From Rhodovibrionaceae bacterium (GTDB lineage Bacteria; Pseudomonadota; Alphaproteobacteria; Kiloniellales; DSM-21159): a stretch of DNA of 64,000 nt. The notes under the pieces were generated by a model, which saw only the letters and a list, made by a program, of their open reading frames with translations, did no database searches and was not told the DNA's origin. Positions 17,119 through 24,735 of the stretch are shown piece by piece; within the stretch, counting starts at the first letter, position 1; each line of letters opens with the position of its first letter. The stretch covers positions 62,001-126,000 of the forward strand of contig JANQMX010000067.1 of NCBI GenBank assembly GCA_028279885.1, written 5' to 3'. The translations under genes and the position numbers were made by a program.

Positions 17119-17146
17119 TACGGCGGACGCCAAGGCATCCGCCGTA
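17119..17146 (+). terminator. Candidate terminator hairpin
   Basis: Perfect 9-base arms TACGGCGGA (17119-17127) and TCCGCCGTA (17138-17146) enclose a 10-base loop, 21 bases after the stop of the small helical-protein gene. There is no long T-run after it. Confidence 0.55.
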
Positions 17147-17554
17147 GTCAGGAAGAGGGGCTGTAAGGTCGGACTGGCCGGCCATCTCCCAAGCAGACGA
17201 TCGGCCAATCCGAAAGTCCGGCCGTCAGACGACCGGAAGGCTGATGGACCCCGAAGAGGCCCATCAAAAAGAACTCCACAAGCACCGGTTCCATTTCATG
17301 GCGGCGGATGCGATCCTACGATCTCCCCGAAGGTGCGCATCTCCCGAACGCCGCCATCGACAAGCTACGCCTGAAGCTTGATCCTCTTGTGACAGTACTA
17401 AGTCACTGTGTGGATCTTCCTCCGCGCTTCCCGGCTCGCGCTGATCTGTAGGCACCTGTTGGGACGTAAAAAGCCTTATAGACACATGGGCCTTGGCGGA
17501 CGGGTGGGGATTGGGCTGTCGCGCAAAGGGTCTCAGCGATAAGGACGAGATACG
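17147..17554. other. Intergenic region upstream of the SDR gene
   Basis: No gene is supported here; a 128-aa frame on the minus strand (17264-17650) lacks family features and overlaps the SDR start. The stretch contains TGATCC at 17379-17384 followed 14 bases later by TAAG (17399-17402), which loosely resembles extracytoplasmic-function sigma (RpoE/ChrR type) promoters of alphaproteobacteria. It also has GTAAAAAGCCTTATAG around 17466. The former would suit the downstream stress cluster, but it is only a visual match. Confidence 0.35.
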
Positions 17555-18364
17555 ATGGCGAGGCTCGATCGCAACGGGCTGGTTTGGATCACGGGCGCAA
17601 GCTCCGGCCTCGGTCGGGCTCTGGCGCTGCTCATGGTGAAACGCGGCCACCGGGTGGCCATCTCCGCACGCAAGGCAGAGAGCCTGGAGGAGGTGGTCAA
17701 GGAAGGGGAAAAGCTCCGTGGTGCCCTCTACCCGGTGCCGCTAGACGTCACCGACGAGGCCCAGGTGCGGGACGCTGTCGAGGCCATGGAAAAGGAGCAT
17801 GGCGAGATCGCACTGGCGGTCCTCAACGCCGGCACGCACATCCCTCTCGACGTCGAAGACTTCAACACGGAGGCTTTCCGCAAGCTGATCGACGTCAACG
17901 TCATGGGGGTGGTCAACTGCCTGGCACCGATCATCGAGCGCATGCGGGCGCGTCAGCGTGGCCACATCGCGGTGGTCGCCTCCGTCGCCGGCTACTGCGG
18001 CCTGCCGAGTGCCTCCGCCTATGGCCTGACGAAGGCCGGGCTCATCAACATGTGCGAGGCTCTGAAGCCTGAGCTGGCGCTCGACAACATCCAACTGCAG
18101 CTGGTCAATCCGGGCTTCGTGCGCACGCCCCTGACCGATAAGAACGACTTCAACATGCCGTTCTTGATGGAAGCCGACGATGCCGCGGCGGCCTTCTACG
18201 ACGGCCTGCAGTCCGACCGCTTCGAAATCGTCTTCCCGCGCCGCATGGCCTGCACCATGGCCAGCCTGCGCAGTCTGCCCTACCGCCTGTTCTTCAAGGT
18301 CACCGGACCGATGGCGCGCGACCGGCGCAGCAAAAGAAAAGGCGACGCGAAGAGCGCCGCCTGA
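17555..18364 (+). CDS. Short-chain dehydrogenase/reductase
   Basis: A 269-aa classical SDR. The cofactor motif TGASSGLG is at about residues 12-19 and the catalytic YxxxK as YGLTK near residue 157, preceded by the serine region VVASVAGYCG. VNPGFVRTPLTDK is the usual post-catalytic loop. A basic C-terminal tail (DRRSKRKGDAK) follows a hydrophobic patch, suggesting membrane contact. It faces, and is 24 bases from, the end of the DUF3833 gene. SDRs of this type are regularly found with the CFA-like/DUF1365/FAD-oxidoreductase/photolyase set, so I read it as part of that cluster. The substrate is unknown. Confidence 0.88.
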   Translation: MARLDRNGLVWITGASSGLGRALALLMVKRGHRVAISARKAESLEEVVKEGEKLRGALYPVPLDVTDEAQVRDAVEAMEKEHGEIALAVLNAGTHIPLDVEDFNTEAFRKLIDVNVMGVVNCLAPIIERMRARQRGHIAVVASVAGYCGLPSASAYGLTKAGLINMCEALKPELALDNIQLQLVNPGFVRTPLTDKNDFNMPFLMEADDAAAAFYDGLQSDRFEIVFPRRMACTMASLRSLPYRLFFKVTGPMARDRRSKRKGDAKSAA

Positions 18365-18388
18365 TCCGATTGCAATTCGGGTGAGCGT

Positions 18389-18964
18389 CTACTCGGCAGC
18401 AGCCTTCAAAGCCGCGGTCGGTGCGCCCTGGTTCCAGAAGGCCTGACCAAGCTGCGCCGCATCCTTGAAGAAGACGATGGTGCATTCGCCGACCAGCAGG
18501 CCGAACTTGGAGACCTTGACCCGATTGATCAGCAGTCCGCCGGCCTGAAGGTACATGGCGTCATCGAAGCGCATGGTGACCAGACGCTGACCGACACGGA
18601 GCTGGAAGTCATACTGCCAACGGAAGGTGTTGCCCGAGACCTCTCCGCGGGCCGTGCCGACCACGTTCTCGCAGGTGCCTTCATAGCCGTTCGCGCCGAC
18701 CTGCTTCACCAGCCACTCGCGCGTCTCCTGCTCACCGTCGTTGTAGGCGAGAACTTCGTGAAGACGCAGGCGGTCTCCTTCCACGGTGCCGACCATCTCG
18801 GCGGAGAACTGGCGCCGCAGGCGGCCAAAGCGGTCGTGAAACAGGCCGATCGCTCCCGTCTCGCCGGCAAAATACTCTTCCAGGCGCAGGGCCGGCGGCT
18901 TCGGAAAGGGCAGCACAGAGAGGTTTTTGCGTTGCGATAGCATCTCTTGCAGGTCTTCGGTCAT
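18389..18964 (-). CDS. DUF3833 family protein
   Basis: A 191-aa lipocalin-like beta-rich protein of the DUF3833 family. The recognisable core is LEEYFAGETGAIGLFHDRFGRLRRQF (first part LEEYFAGE), GEVSGNTFRWQYDFQL, DAMYLQAGGLLINRVKVSKFG and VGECTIVFFKD. Many homologues are lipoproteins; here no signal peptide or lipobox is present, so the protein appears cytoplasmic, or the start is misjudged. It is the last gene of the minus-strand photolyase-CFA operon, 116 bases after the CFA-like gene. Its role is unknown; it is nearly always linked to the same SDR, CFA and DUF1365 partners. Confidence 0.82.
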   Translation of the reverse strand: MTEDLQEMLSQRKNLSVLPFPKPPALRLEEYFAGETGAIGLFHDRFGRLRRQFSAEMVGTVEGDRLRLHEVLAYNDGEQETREWLVKQVGANGYEGTCENVVGTARGEVSGNTFRWQYDFQLRVGQRLVTMRFDDAMYLQAGGLLINRVKVSKFGLLVGECTIVFFKDAAQLGQAFWNQGAPTAALKAAAE

Positions 18965-19080
18965 AGCGTCAGTCTCGATTTGTCCCTTGGGCGTACCCGG
19001 CCGGTAATCCCAGCCGTTAATTACTCAATTCCTACGAAGGAATAGGGGCAATCGATCACTTTTGGATGAGAAAAAGTCGC

Positions 19081-20301
19081 CTAGCGAGCGTGCGACAGGG
19101 CGACGCGCTGCACGTCAATACGGCCGGTCGAAAAGCCAGCCTCGCAGTAGGCGAAGTAATAGGTCCACATGCGCCGGAAGCGCTCGTCGAAGCCGAGCTC
19201 GCGAATCCGCGGCCAAGCGTCGTCGAAGCGGTTGCGCCAGGTCGATAGCGTGCGGGCATAGTCGCTGGCGAAGCCCTGCTCGGCGACCGTGCGCAGGCCG
19301 ACCGACTGCACTGCCGAGCGGAAAGCGGTGGGTGAGGGCAGCATGCCGCCCGGGAAGATGTAGCGCTGGATGAAGTCGGTGCCTCGACGATAGCGCTCGA
19401 AGGAAGCCTCATCGATGGTGATGACCTGCAGCGCGGCGCGCCCCTCCGGCGACAAAAGGTCCCGCACTTTCTCGAAGAAGGCTTGCCAATAGCGCTCACC
19501 CACCGCTTCGAACATCTCGATGGAGACGATGCGGTCGAAGTGCCCCGATACGTCGCGGTAGTCCTGCCGCCGCACTTCGACGCTCTTCGTCAAGCCGGCC
19601 GACTGAATGCGCTCGCGCGTGTAGTCGAACTGCTGATCGGAGATGGTGATGGCGGTGACGTGCGCGCCACGCTCCTTGGCGACGTACTCGGCGAAGCCGC
19701 CCCAGCCGCAACCGATCTCCAGCACGTGGCTGCCGCGCTCGACCTCCGCCGCATCGGCGATGGCGGCGTACTTGGCCGTCTGGGCGTCCTCCAGGCTGAT
19801 GTCGAAGCTCGGATAGCGGGCGGCGGAATAGGCCATGCCGCGGTCGAGCCACTCGGCGTAGAAGTCGTTGCCCAGGTCATAGTGCTGCAGAATGTTGCGT
19901 CGCGCGCCGCGCCGGGTGTTGGGACGCAGCAGGTGATAGAGCCGGGCTGCCGAGCGATAGAGGGTGGAGCCCTGCAGGCTTTCCTGCCAGTGGTCGAAGT
20001 TGATCGCGGCGAGCCGCAGGAAGACCGCGAGGTCCGGCGTATCGCATTCGCCGGCCATGTAGCTCTCGGCAAAACCGTTGCTGCCGCCGAAGAGCACGCG
20101 GCGGAACATGCGCTCGTCGTTGACGATCAGCTCGGCGTGCGGCCCCGGCTCACTGCCGCTGAGCTGGCGCCGGCTGCCGTCCGGCAGGGTCAGCTTCAAC
20201 TCGCCGGCGTGAAGGCGGCTGCCGAAAGCATCGATCAGAAGGCCGTAGCGTGATTTCAAGCGCGGGCGGTGGGTCATCTTGGGTATGGACATCGTCGTCA
20301 T
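19081..20301 (-). CDS. Cyclopropane-fatty-acyl-phospholipid synthase family methyltransferase
   Basis: A 406-aa CFA-synthase-like SAM methyltransferase acting on unsaturated membrane phospholipid chains. An N-terminal lipid-binding domain precedes NILQHYDLGNDFYAEWLD (motif HYDLGNDFY) and the SAM motif VLEIGCGWGGFAEYVA near residue 190, then TISDQQFDYTRERI, EMFEAVGERYW and the typical FIQRYIFPGG. Two CFA-like types occur in alphaproteobacteria. This one, linked with DUF1365 and an FAD oxidoreductase, resembles proteins of the singlet-oxygen response and furan fatty-acid formation rather than housekeeping cfa. It follows DUF1365 with a one-base gap. The exact product (cyclopropane or methylated/furan fatty acid) is undecided. 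Confidence 0.9.
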   Translation of the reverse strand: MTTMSIPKMTHRPRLKSRYGLLIDAFGSRLHAGELKLTLPDGSRRQLSGSEPGPHAELIVNDERMFRRVLFGGSNGFAESYMAGECDTPDLAVFLRLAAINFDHWQESLQGSTLYRSAARLYHLLRPNTRRGARRNILQHYDLGNDFYAEWLDRGMAYSAARYPSFDISLEDAQTAKYAAIADAAEVERGSHVLEIGCGWGGFAEYVAKERGAHVTAITISDQQFDYTRERIQSAGLTKSVEVRRQDYRDVSGHFDRIVSIEMFEAVGERYWQAFFEKVRDLLSPEGRAALQVITIDEASFERYRRGTDFIQRYIFPGGMLPSPTAFRSAVQSVGLRTVAEQGFASDYARTLSTWRNRFDDAWPRIRELGFDERFRRMWTYYFAYCEAGFSTGRIDVQRVALSHAR

Positions 20302-20302
20302 G

Positions 20303-21148
20303 TCAGGCGTGCTCCCGCAGCGGCGCGGGGGTGTTCATGGAAGCATTGGAAAGGCTAGCCGAGCTGTCGCGGCGAACCAAGCTCACAAGCTCGGCCGGCT
20401 TGGCGGGGCGGCGATGGAACTTGGCGCCCTTCATCCACAGCCAGAGGGCTTCCCAGTGGATCCCGCCCATGATCTTCAAGGTCAGCAGCGGATAGCCGAA
20501 AGCGGCACGCAGGAAGCTGCGCCAGCCGAGCTCAGCCCGCTCGCCCGTGTGCCCGGCATAGAGCAGGCGGCCTTCCTCGCCGCCTTCCAGGATGGAGAGG
20601 CCATAGCGGGCGTCAGGCGCCTTTACCTTGATGCGGTAGTCGGCCGACATCTCGATAAAGGGCGAAACGTAGAAGTGCTTGTCGAAGGCGTGGTGCACCC
20701 GCTCGTCCCCCGGCTCGACGGGGAGGAGATAGGCGTGGTGCTGGCCGAACGTGTTAGACACTTCATAAAGAACGGCAATAAGCCTTTCGTCAGAGTCGTA
20801 GCAAAACCAGAGCGTTATGGGGTTGAAGACATAGCCCAGCACGCGCGGGAAGCAGAGCACCCGCACCGGTCCGTCGCTCGGCAGACCGGCGGCGGCGAGC
20901 TGCTCCGCAATCCAGGGGCGCGGGGCGCTGCCGTCGCGCGGGCCCAGATCGCGATCCCACAGGCTGAGGATGTTCCAGCGATTGTGCGAGAAGCCGGGCA
21001 GGCGTTGGCCGATCTGATCCAGCTCATCGAGGTCGGCGAAGAGGCTGAAGACCCGATAGGTGAAGCGATGGCGGAAGGGGCGCACCCGGTGGTGCATCAC
21101 CCGCCCGAAATAGAGCGCCGAGTTCAAGCTGTCGTGCGGCTTGTCCAA
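20303..21148 (-). CDS. DUF1365 domain-containing protein
   Basis: A 281-aa protein of the DUF1365 family, always paired with CFA-like and FAD-oxidoreductase genes. The signatures are ALYFGRVMHHRVRPFRHRF at the N-terminus, VLGYVFNPITLWFCYD near residue 108, and FDKHFYVSPFIEM near residue 165, plus the C-terminal KIMGGIHWEALWLWMKGAKF (start KIMGGIHWEAL). No signal peptide is visible. It lies between the FAD oxidoreductase (17-base gap) and the CFA-like gene. Its role is unproven; the strict linkage suggests it helps the lipid-chain modification. Confidence 0.9.
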   Translation of the reverse strand: MDKPHDSLNSALYFGRVMHHRVRPFRHRFTYRVFSLFADLDELDQIGQRLPGFSHNRWNILSLWDRDLGPRDGSAPRPWIAEQLAAAGLPSDGPVRVLCFPRVLGYVFNPITLWFCYDSDERLIAVLYEVSNTFGQHHAYLLPVEPGDERVHHAFDKHFYVSPFIEMSADYRIKVKAPDARYGLSILEGGEEGRLLYAGHTGERAELGWRSFLRAAFGYPLLTLKIMGGIHWEALWLWMKGAKFHRRPAKPAELVSLVRRDSSASLSNASMNTPAPLREHA

Positions 21149-21165
21149 CTGGGTTCAAAGCTCCT

Positions 21166-22500
21166 TCAGGCGGCTTCGCCAAGGTCGCTGCGCGGCTGCG
21201 GCGCGGCATTGGCGGCCGCGGGCGAAGCCGGCACGACATCGTTCCACCAGGGCGGTGCCGCGTCCAGGGCCGCGGCGACCGTCAGGCCCGACTGCAGCGC
21301 GTCCTCGTGGAAGCCGTAGCCGAGGTAGCTGCCGCAGAACCAGGTGCGGTTCTCACCTTGGATCTGGCCCATCTCCTGCTGCGCCGCCACGGCCAAGCGG
21401 TCGAAGACCGGATGATCGCAGCTGTAGGCCAAGTCGACCGTTTCAGGGGCTGGTTCCTGCAGGGGATTGAGCGAGATGAGCAAGGGCTCGCTGGTCTCCA
21501 GGCTCTGCAGCCGGTTCATCCAGTAGGTGACGGATACGGCCCGCTCACCATCCGTCTGTTCGCCCATAAGATAGTTCCAGCTCGACCAAACCGCCTTGTT
21601 GCGCGGCATCAAACGGCTGTCGCGGTGCAGGTAGCACTGGTTCGCCTGGTAGCGAAAGGCGCCGAGCAGAGCGCGCTCCTGGCCCGACATGTCCTGGCCG
21701 AGGATGTCCTTGGTCTGATCGGCGTGGCAGGCCATCACAACCTGATCGAAGCGCGCCTCGCTGCCGTCGTCGAGCGTCAGCCAGACACCCACCGGTGTGC
21801 GGCGCATCGCCGTGACCGCGGTCTGCGCATAGGCTTTGCCGCGGAAGTCCTGCAGCAGGCGAGCGACGTATTCGCGGCTGCCGCCGGTCACCGTGCGCCA
21901 TTTCGGCCGCCCGTTGAAGCGCAGCAGGCCGTGGTTGTCGTGAAAGTTGAAGAAGGAGAGGGCGGGAAAGGCCTTCACCTCGTCGAGCGGGCAGGACCAG
22001 ATGGCGGCGCTCATCGGCAGGATGTGCCGTTCGATCAGGCGCGCCGAATAGCCCTTCTGTTCCATGAAGGCGCCCAGGGTCAGCTCCGGGTCCGGCGCCT
22101 CCAAAAAGGCATAGGCATCGGCGTAGAAGCGCTTGATCTCCCAGAGCAGCCGCCAGGCGTCGGCGCGGAAGAACTGGCCGCTGTGGCCGAACAGGCCTTT
22201 CAGGTCGCCGGCGTACTCGAAAGCCGGCTCGCTCTGGGAAAAGGCAAAGGACATGGTGCTCGGCTGGGTCGCCACGCCGAGATGGCTGAAGAGCTGCGTC
22301 AGGTGGGGATAGTTGCGCTCGTTGTAGACGATGAAGCCGGTGTCGACCGCGATCTCGCCCTGGCGGTCCGGCACCTCCACCGTATGGGCGTGGCCGCCGA
22401 AGTGGGCGGCGCTTTCGAAGAGTGTGACGTCATAACGGCGGGAGAGGGCCCAAGCAGCTCCCAAGCCGGCGGCACCCGCGCCGACAACAGCGATTTTCAT
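21166..22500 (-). CDS. FAD-dependent oxidoreductase (amine-oxidase/desaturase fold)
   Basis: A 444-aa flavoprotein. The N-terminal dinucleotide motif VVGAGAAGLGAAWALSRRYD is followed by a GGHAHTVEVPD loop. FCGSYLGYGFHEDALQSG near residue 405 is the FAD-closing motif. This family (COG2907) is annotated only as NAD(P)-binding or FAD-dependent oxidoreductase and travels with DUF1365 and CFA-like proteins. The ATG at 22500 overlaps the photolyase stop by four bases (ATGA), so translation is coupled. A likely role is oxidation or desaturation of membrane acyl chains after the methyl transfer, as inferred for related Rhodobacter proteins. Confidence 0.88.
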   Translation of the reverse strand: MKIAVVGAGAAGLGAAWALSRRYDVTLFESAAHFGGHAHTVEVPDRQGEIAVDTGFIVYNERNYPHLTQLFSHLGVATQPSTMSFAFSQSEPAFEYAGDLKGLFGHSGQFFRADAWRLLWEIKRFYADAYAFLEAPDPELTLGAFMEQKGYSARLIERHILPMSAAIWSCPLDEVKAFPALSFFNFHDNHGLLRFNGRPKWRTVTGGSREYVARLLQDFRGKAYAQTAVTAMRRTPVGVWLTLDDGSEARFDQVVMACHADQTKDILGQDMSGQERALLGAFRYQANQCYLHRDSRLMPRNKAVWSSWNYLMGEQTDGERAVSVTYWMNRLQSLETSEPLLISLNPLQEPAPETVDLAYSCDHPVFDRLAVAAQQEMGQIQGENRTWFCGSYLGYGFHEDALQSGLTVAAALDAAPPWWNDVVPASPAAANAAPQPRSDLGEAA

Positions 22501-23945
22501 GCAGCTTTCCTTTTTATCGTTTCAAAGGCGTCGAGCGCCAGTTTGCGTGCTTCCTTGTGATCGACGATGGGGTGGGGATAGCTCTCCCCGAGCGTGACCC
22601 CAGCGGCGCGAAGCTGATCCTCGCTCGCCGTCCAGGGCTGATGAAGTACCTCGTCCGGCAGCTCGGCGAGCTCCGGCACCCAGGCGCGGACATAGTCACC
22701 CTTGGGATCGAACTTCTCGCCCTGGCTCACCGGATTGAAGATGCGGAAGTAGGGCGCGGCGTCGGCACCCGAACCAGCCACCCACTGCCAGCTCGCCGCG
22801 TTGTTCGCCAGGTCGGCATCGACCAGCGTGTCCCAAAACCAGGCCTCGCCCCGCTGCCAAGGCACCAAGAGGTCCTTGATCAGGAAGGAGGCGGTGATCA
22901 TGCGCACCCGGTTGTGCATCCAGCCGGTGGCCCAAAGCTCGCGCATGCCGGCGTCGACGATTGGATAGCCGGTCCGGCCGCGACACCAGGCCTCGTAGAG
23001 CGCCTCGTCGTCCTTCCAGGGAAAGTCGTCGAACTGTGAGCGCCAGTTCTGCTCCGGCAGGTTCGGCCAGTGATAGAGCAGGTGGTAGGAGAACTCGCGC
23101 CAGCCCACCTCGCTCAGGAACTTCCAGGCATCCTTGTCGCCGCCTCCGTGCGCCTCGATGTGCGCCAGGGTGCGGTGCCAGATCTGCCGCGGGCCGATCT
23201 CGCCCCAGTGCAGGTGTGGCGAGAGGCGGGAGGTCGAGGGCTTGTCCGGGCGGTTGCGGTCGTTGCCATAGCCCTTGAGAGCATCCTCAAGGAAGCGCTC
23301 CAGCTTCTCGACCGCGCCGGCTTCGCCCGGTGTCCAGTGTGCGGGGAAAGCCCTCGCCCAATCGGGGTTGCGCGGCAGCAGCGCCCAGGTGGCGAGATCG
23401 TCGCTCTTAAGAGCCGGCGCAGCCTTTACCTCCGCGGGCTTGGGCAACGGGGCCGGCACCGGCATCTGGCGGAGCGTCTTCCAGAAGGGCGAGTAGACCT
23501 TGAAGGGGTGGCCGCCCTGGGTTCTCACCGTCCAGGGCTCCTGCAGCAAGGCAGCGTTGTGGCTCGTCACCTCAACGCCGTTGTCCTGCAGCGCAGTCTT
23601 GATCGTCTTGTCGCGGGCAATGCGCCAGGGCTCGTAACAGCGATTCCATTGGATCGCCGTGGCGCCGCTTTCCTCGATCACCTCGGCCAAGACCCGCTCG
23701 GCCGGACCGCGGCGTAGCACCAAGTTCAAACCGAGCTTGCTCAGGTCTGCCTGCAGAGAGGTCAGGGACTGATGCAGCCACCAGCGCGACGCGCCGCCGT
23801 GGGCCCAGGCGCCGGCGTCCTCGTCCTCCAGGATAAAGAGGCAAACGATCGGCCGGCCGCTGTCGGCGGCGGCACGGAAGGCCGGATTGTCGGTGAGCCG
23901 GAGGTCCTGACGGAACCATACCAGCACGGGCGGAGCGGAGCCCAT
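22497..23945 (-). CDS. phrB: Deoxyribodipyrimidine photolyase
   Basis: A light-driven repair enzyme that splits cyclobutane pyrimidine dimers using FADH- and an antenna cofactor. The 482-aa protein begins with the antenna-domain signature VLVWFRQDLRLTDNPAF. The FAD/DNA-binding half contains SRLSPHLHWGEIGPRQI, VGWREFSYHLLYHWP, GRTGYPIVDAGMRELWATGW and WVAGSGADAAPYFRIFNP, all class I photolyase landmarks. ATG 23945 begins the minus-strand operon photolyase-FAD oxidoreductase-DUF1365-CFA-DUF3833. Placing a photolyase first suggests light or singlet-oxygen induction; no regulator is in the window. Confidence 0.96.
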   Translation of the reverse strand: MGSAPPVLVWFRQDLRLTDNPAFRAAADSGRPIVCLFILEDEDAGAWAHGGASRWWLHQSLTSLQADLSKLGLNLVLRRGPAERVLAEVIEESGATAIQWNRCYEPWRIARDKTIKTALQDNGVEVTSHNAALLQEPWTVRTQGGHPFKVYSPFWKTLRQMPVPAPLPKPAEVKAAPALKSDDLATWALLPRNPDWARAFPAHWTPGEAGAVEKLERFLEDALKGYGNDRNRPDKPSTSRLSPHLHWGEIGPRQIWHRTLAHIEAHGGGDKDAWKFLSEVGWREFSYHLLYHWPNLPEQNWRSQFDDFPWKDDEALYEAWCRGRTGYPIVDAGMRELWATGWMHNRVRMITASFLIKDLLVPWQRGEAWFWDTLVDADLANNAASWQWVAGSGADAAPYFRIFNPVSQGEKFDPKGDYVRAWVPELAELPDEVLHQPWTASEDQLRAAGVTLGESYPHPIVDHKEARKLALDAFETIKRKAA

Positions 23946-24036
23946 GTAACCTGCGTCCCCAGACGGGTTGATTTATCGGCCGGCTGGATTGCCGGTTGTT
24001 TCTGTCAGGGCTTTACGCGCGCGCCTTCGCCCCGGA

Positions 24037-24735
24037 TCACAGGGCGTAGTAGGGCGCGATGGGCTGCAAGGCCCGGGAGGGGAAGGGATAGACGCCTTGT
24101 CGGCCGAGCAGCCAAACCCGGAAGTCATTGGCAAACAGTCGGCTGATCGCTTCGTCCAACACGTCCAGGCCACCGGTGAAGGCGCCGAAGGCCGGCAGCA
24201 CCAGACGCATGGGGTCGCCGACGAAGCAGCGCTGGGTCAATCGCTTTTGCCTGACCCGCACGCAGGCCTTCGGGTGGAAGTGGCCGGAGATCTCCCCGGC
24301 TTGCGCCGAGCCGAGGCTCGCCTCATGGCGGAACAGCAGAGGGCCGACGACCAGCTCTTCCGTCACCGCGCCGCCCAGGCCGGCTTCGATCGCCGGGTCG
24401 TGGTTGCCCAAGATCCAGGTCCAGTCGACGCCCGCCACCATGGCGCGCAGGCGTGCATCGCTTTCCTCGTCCAGCCGCGCCGCGCTTTCTTCGTCGTGGA
24501 AGGAGTCGCCGAGCGCAACCACCTGGCGTGGCTTGTAGGCCGCGATCAGGGTCTCGAGCAGGGATAGCGTTGCCGCCGTGTCATAGGGCGGCAGCAGCTG
24601 CCCGGCCGCCGCAAAGGCCGCGCCCTTGCCGAAATGCAGGTCGGCGACCACCAGCATCTGACGGTCGGGCCAGTAGAGGGCGCCGCGCCGATCCATGACC
24701 AGCTCTGCGCCGTTGATGTAGCAGAACTGGCTCAT
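24037..24735 (-). CDS. pdeM: Ligase-associated DNA damage response endonuclease PdeM
   Basis: A calcineurin-like metallophosphoesterase of 232 aa. The metal-binding motifs appear in order: DLHFGKG (residues ~32-38), GDSFHD, GNHD and GHFHPK. The family is linked to an ATP-dependent ligase, an exonuclease and an Lhr-type helicase in a proposed DNA repair module. Here only the helicase is adjacent; its stop overlaps the pdeM ATG by four bases (ATGA), so the two are co-translated. The ligase and exonuclease genes of the usual set are absent from this window. It ends 91 bases upstream (on its strand) of the photolyase operon. Confidence 0.9.
   Translation of the reverse strand: MSQFCYINGAELVMDRRGALYWPDRQMLVVADLHFGKGAAFAAAGQLLPPYDTAATLSLLETLIAAYKPRQVVALGDSFHDEESAARLDEESDARLRAMVAGVDWTWILGNHDPAIEAGLGGAVTEELVVGPLLFRHEASLGSAQAGEISGHFHPKACVRVRQKRLTQRCFVGDPMRLVLPAFGAFTGGLDVLDEAISRLFANDFRVWLLGRQGVYPFPSRALQPIAPYYAL

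Noticed and set aside
17264-17650. 128-aa minus-strand frame between the small helical gene and the SDR gene
   Set aside because: It overlaps the conserved start of the SDR, has no family pattern and no credible ribosome site.
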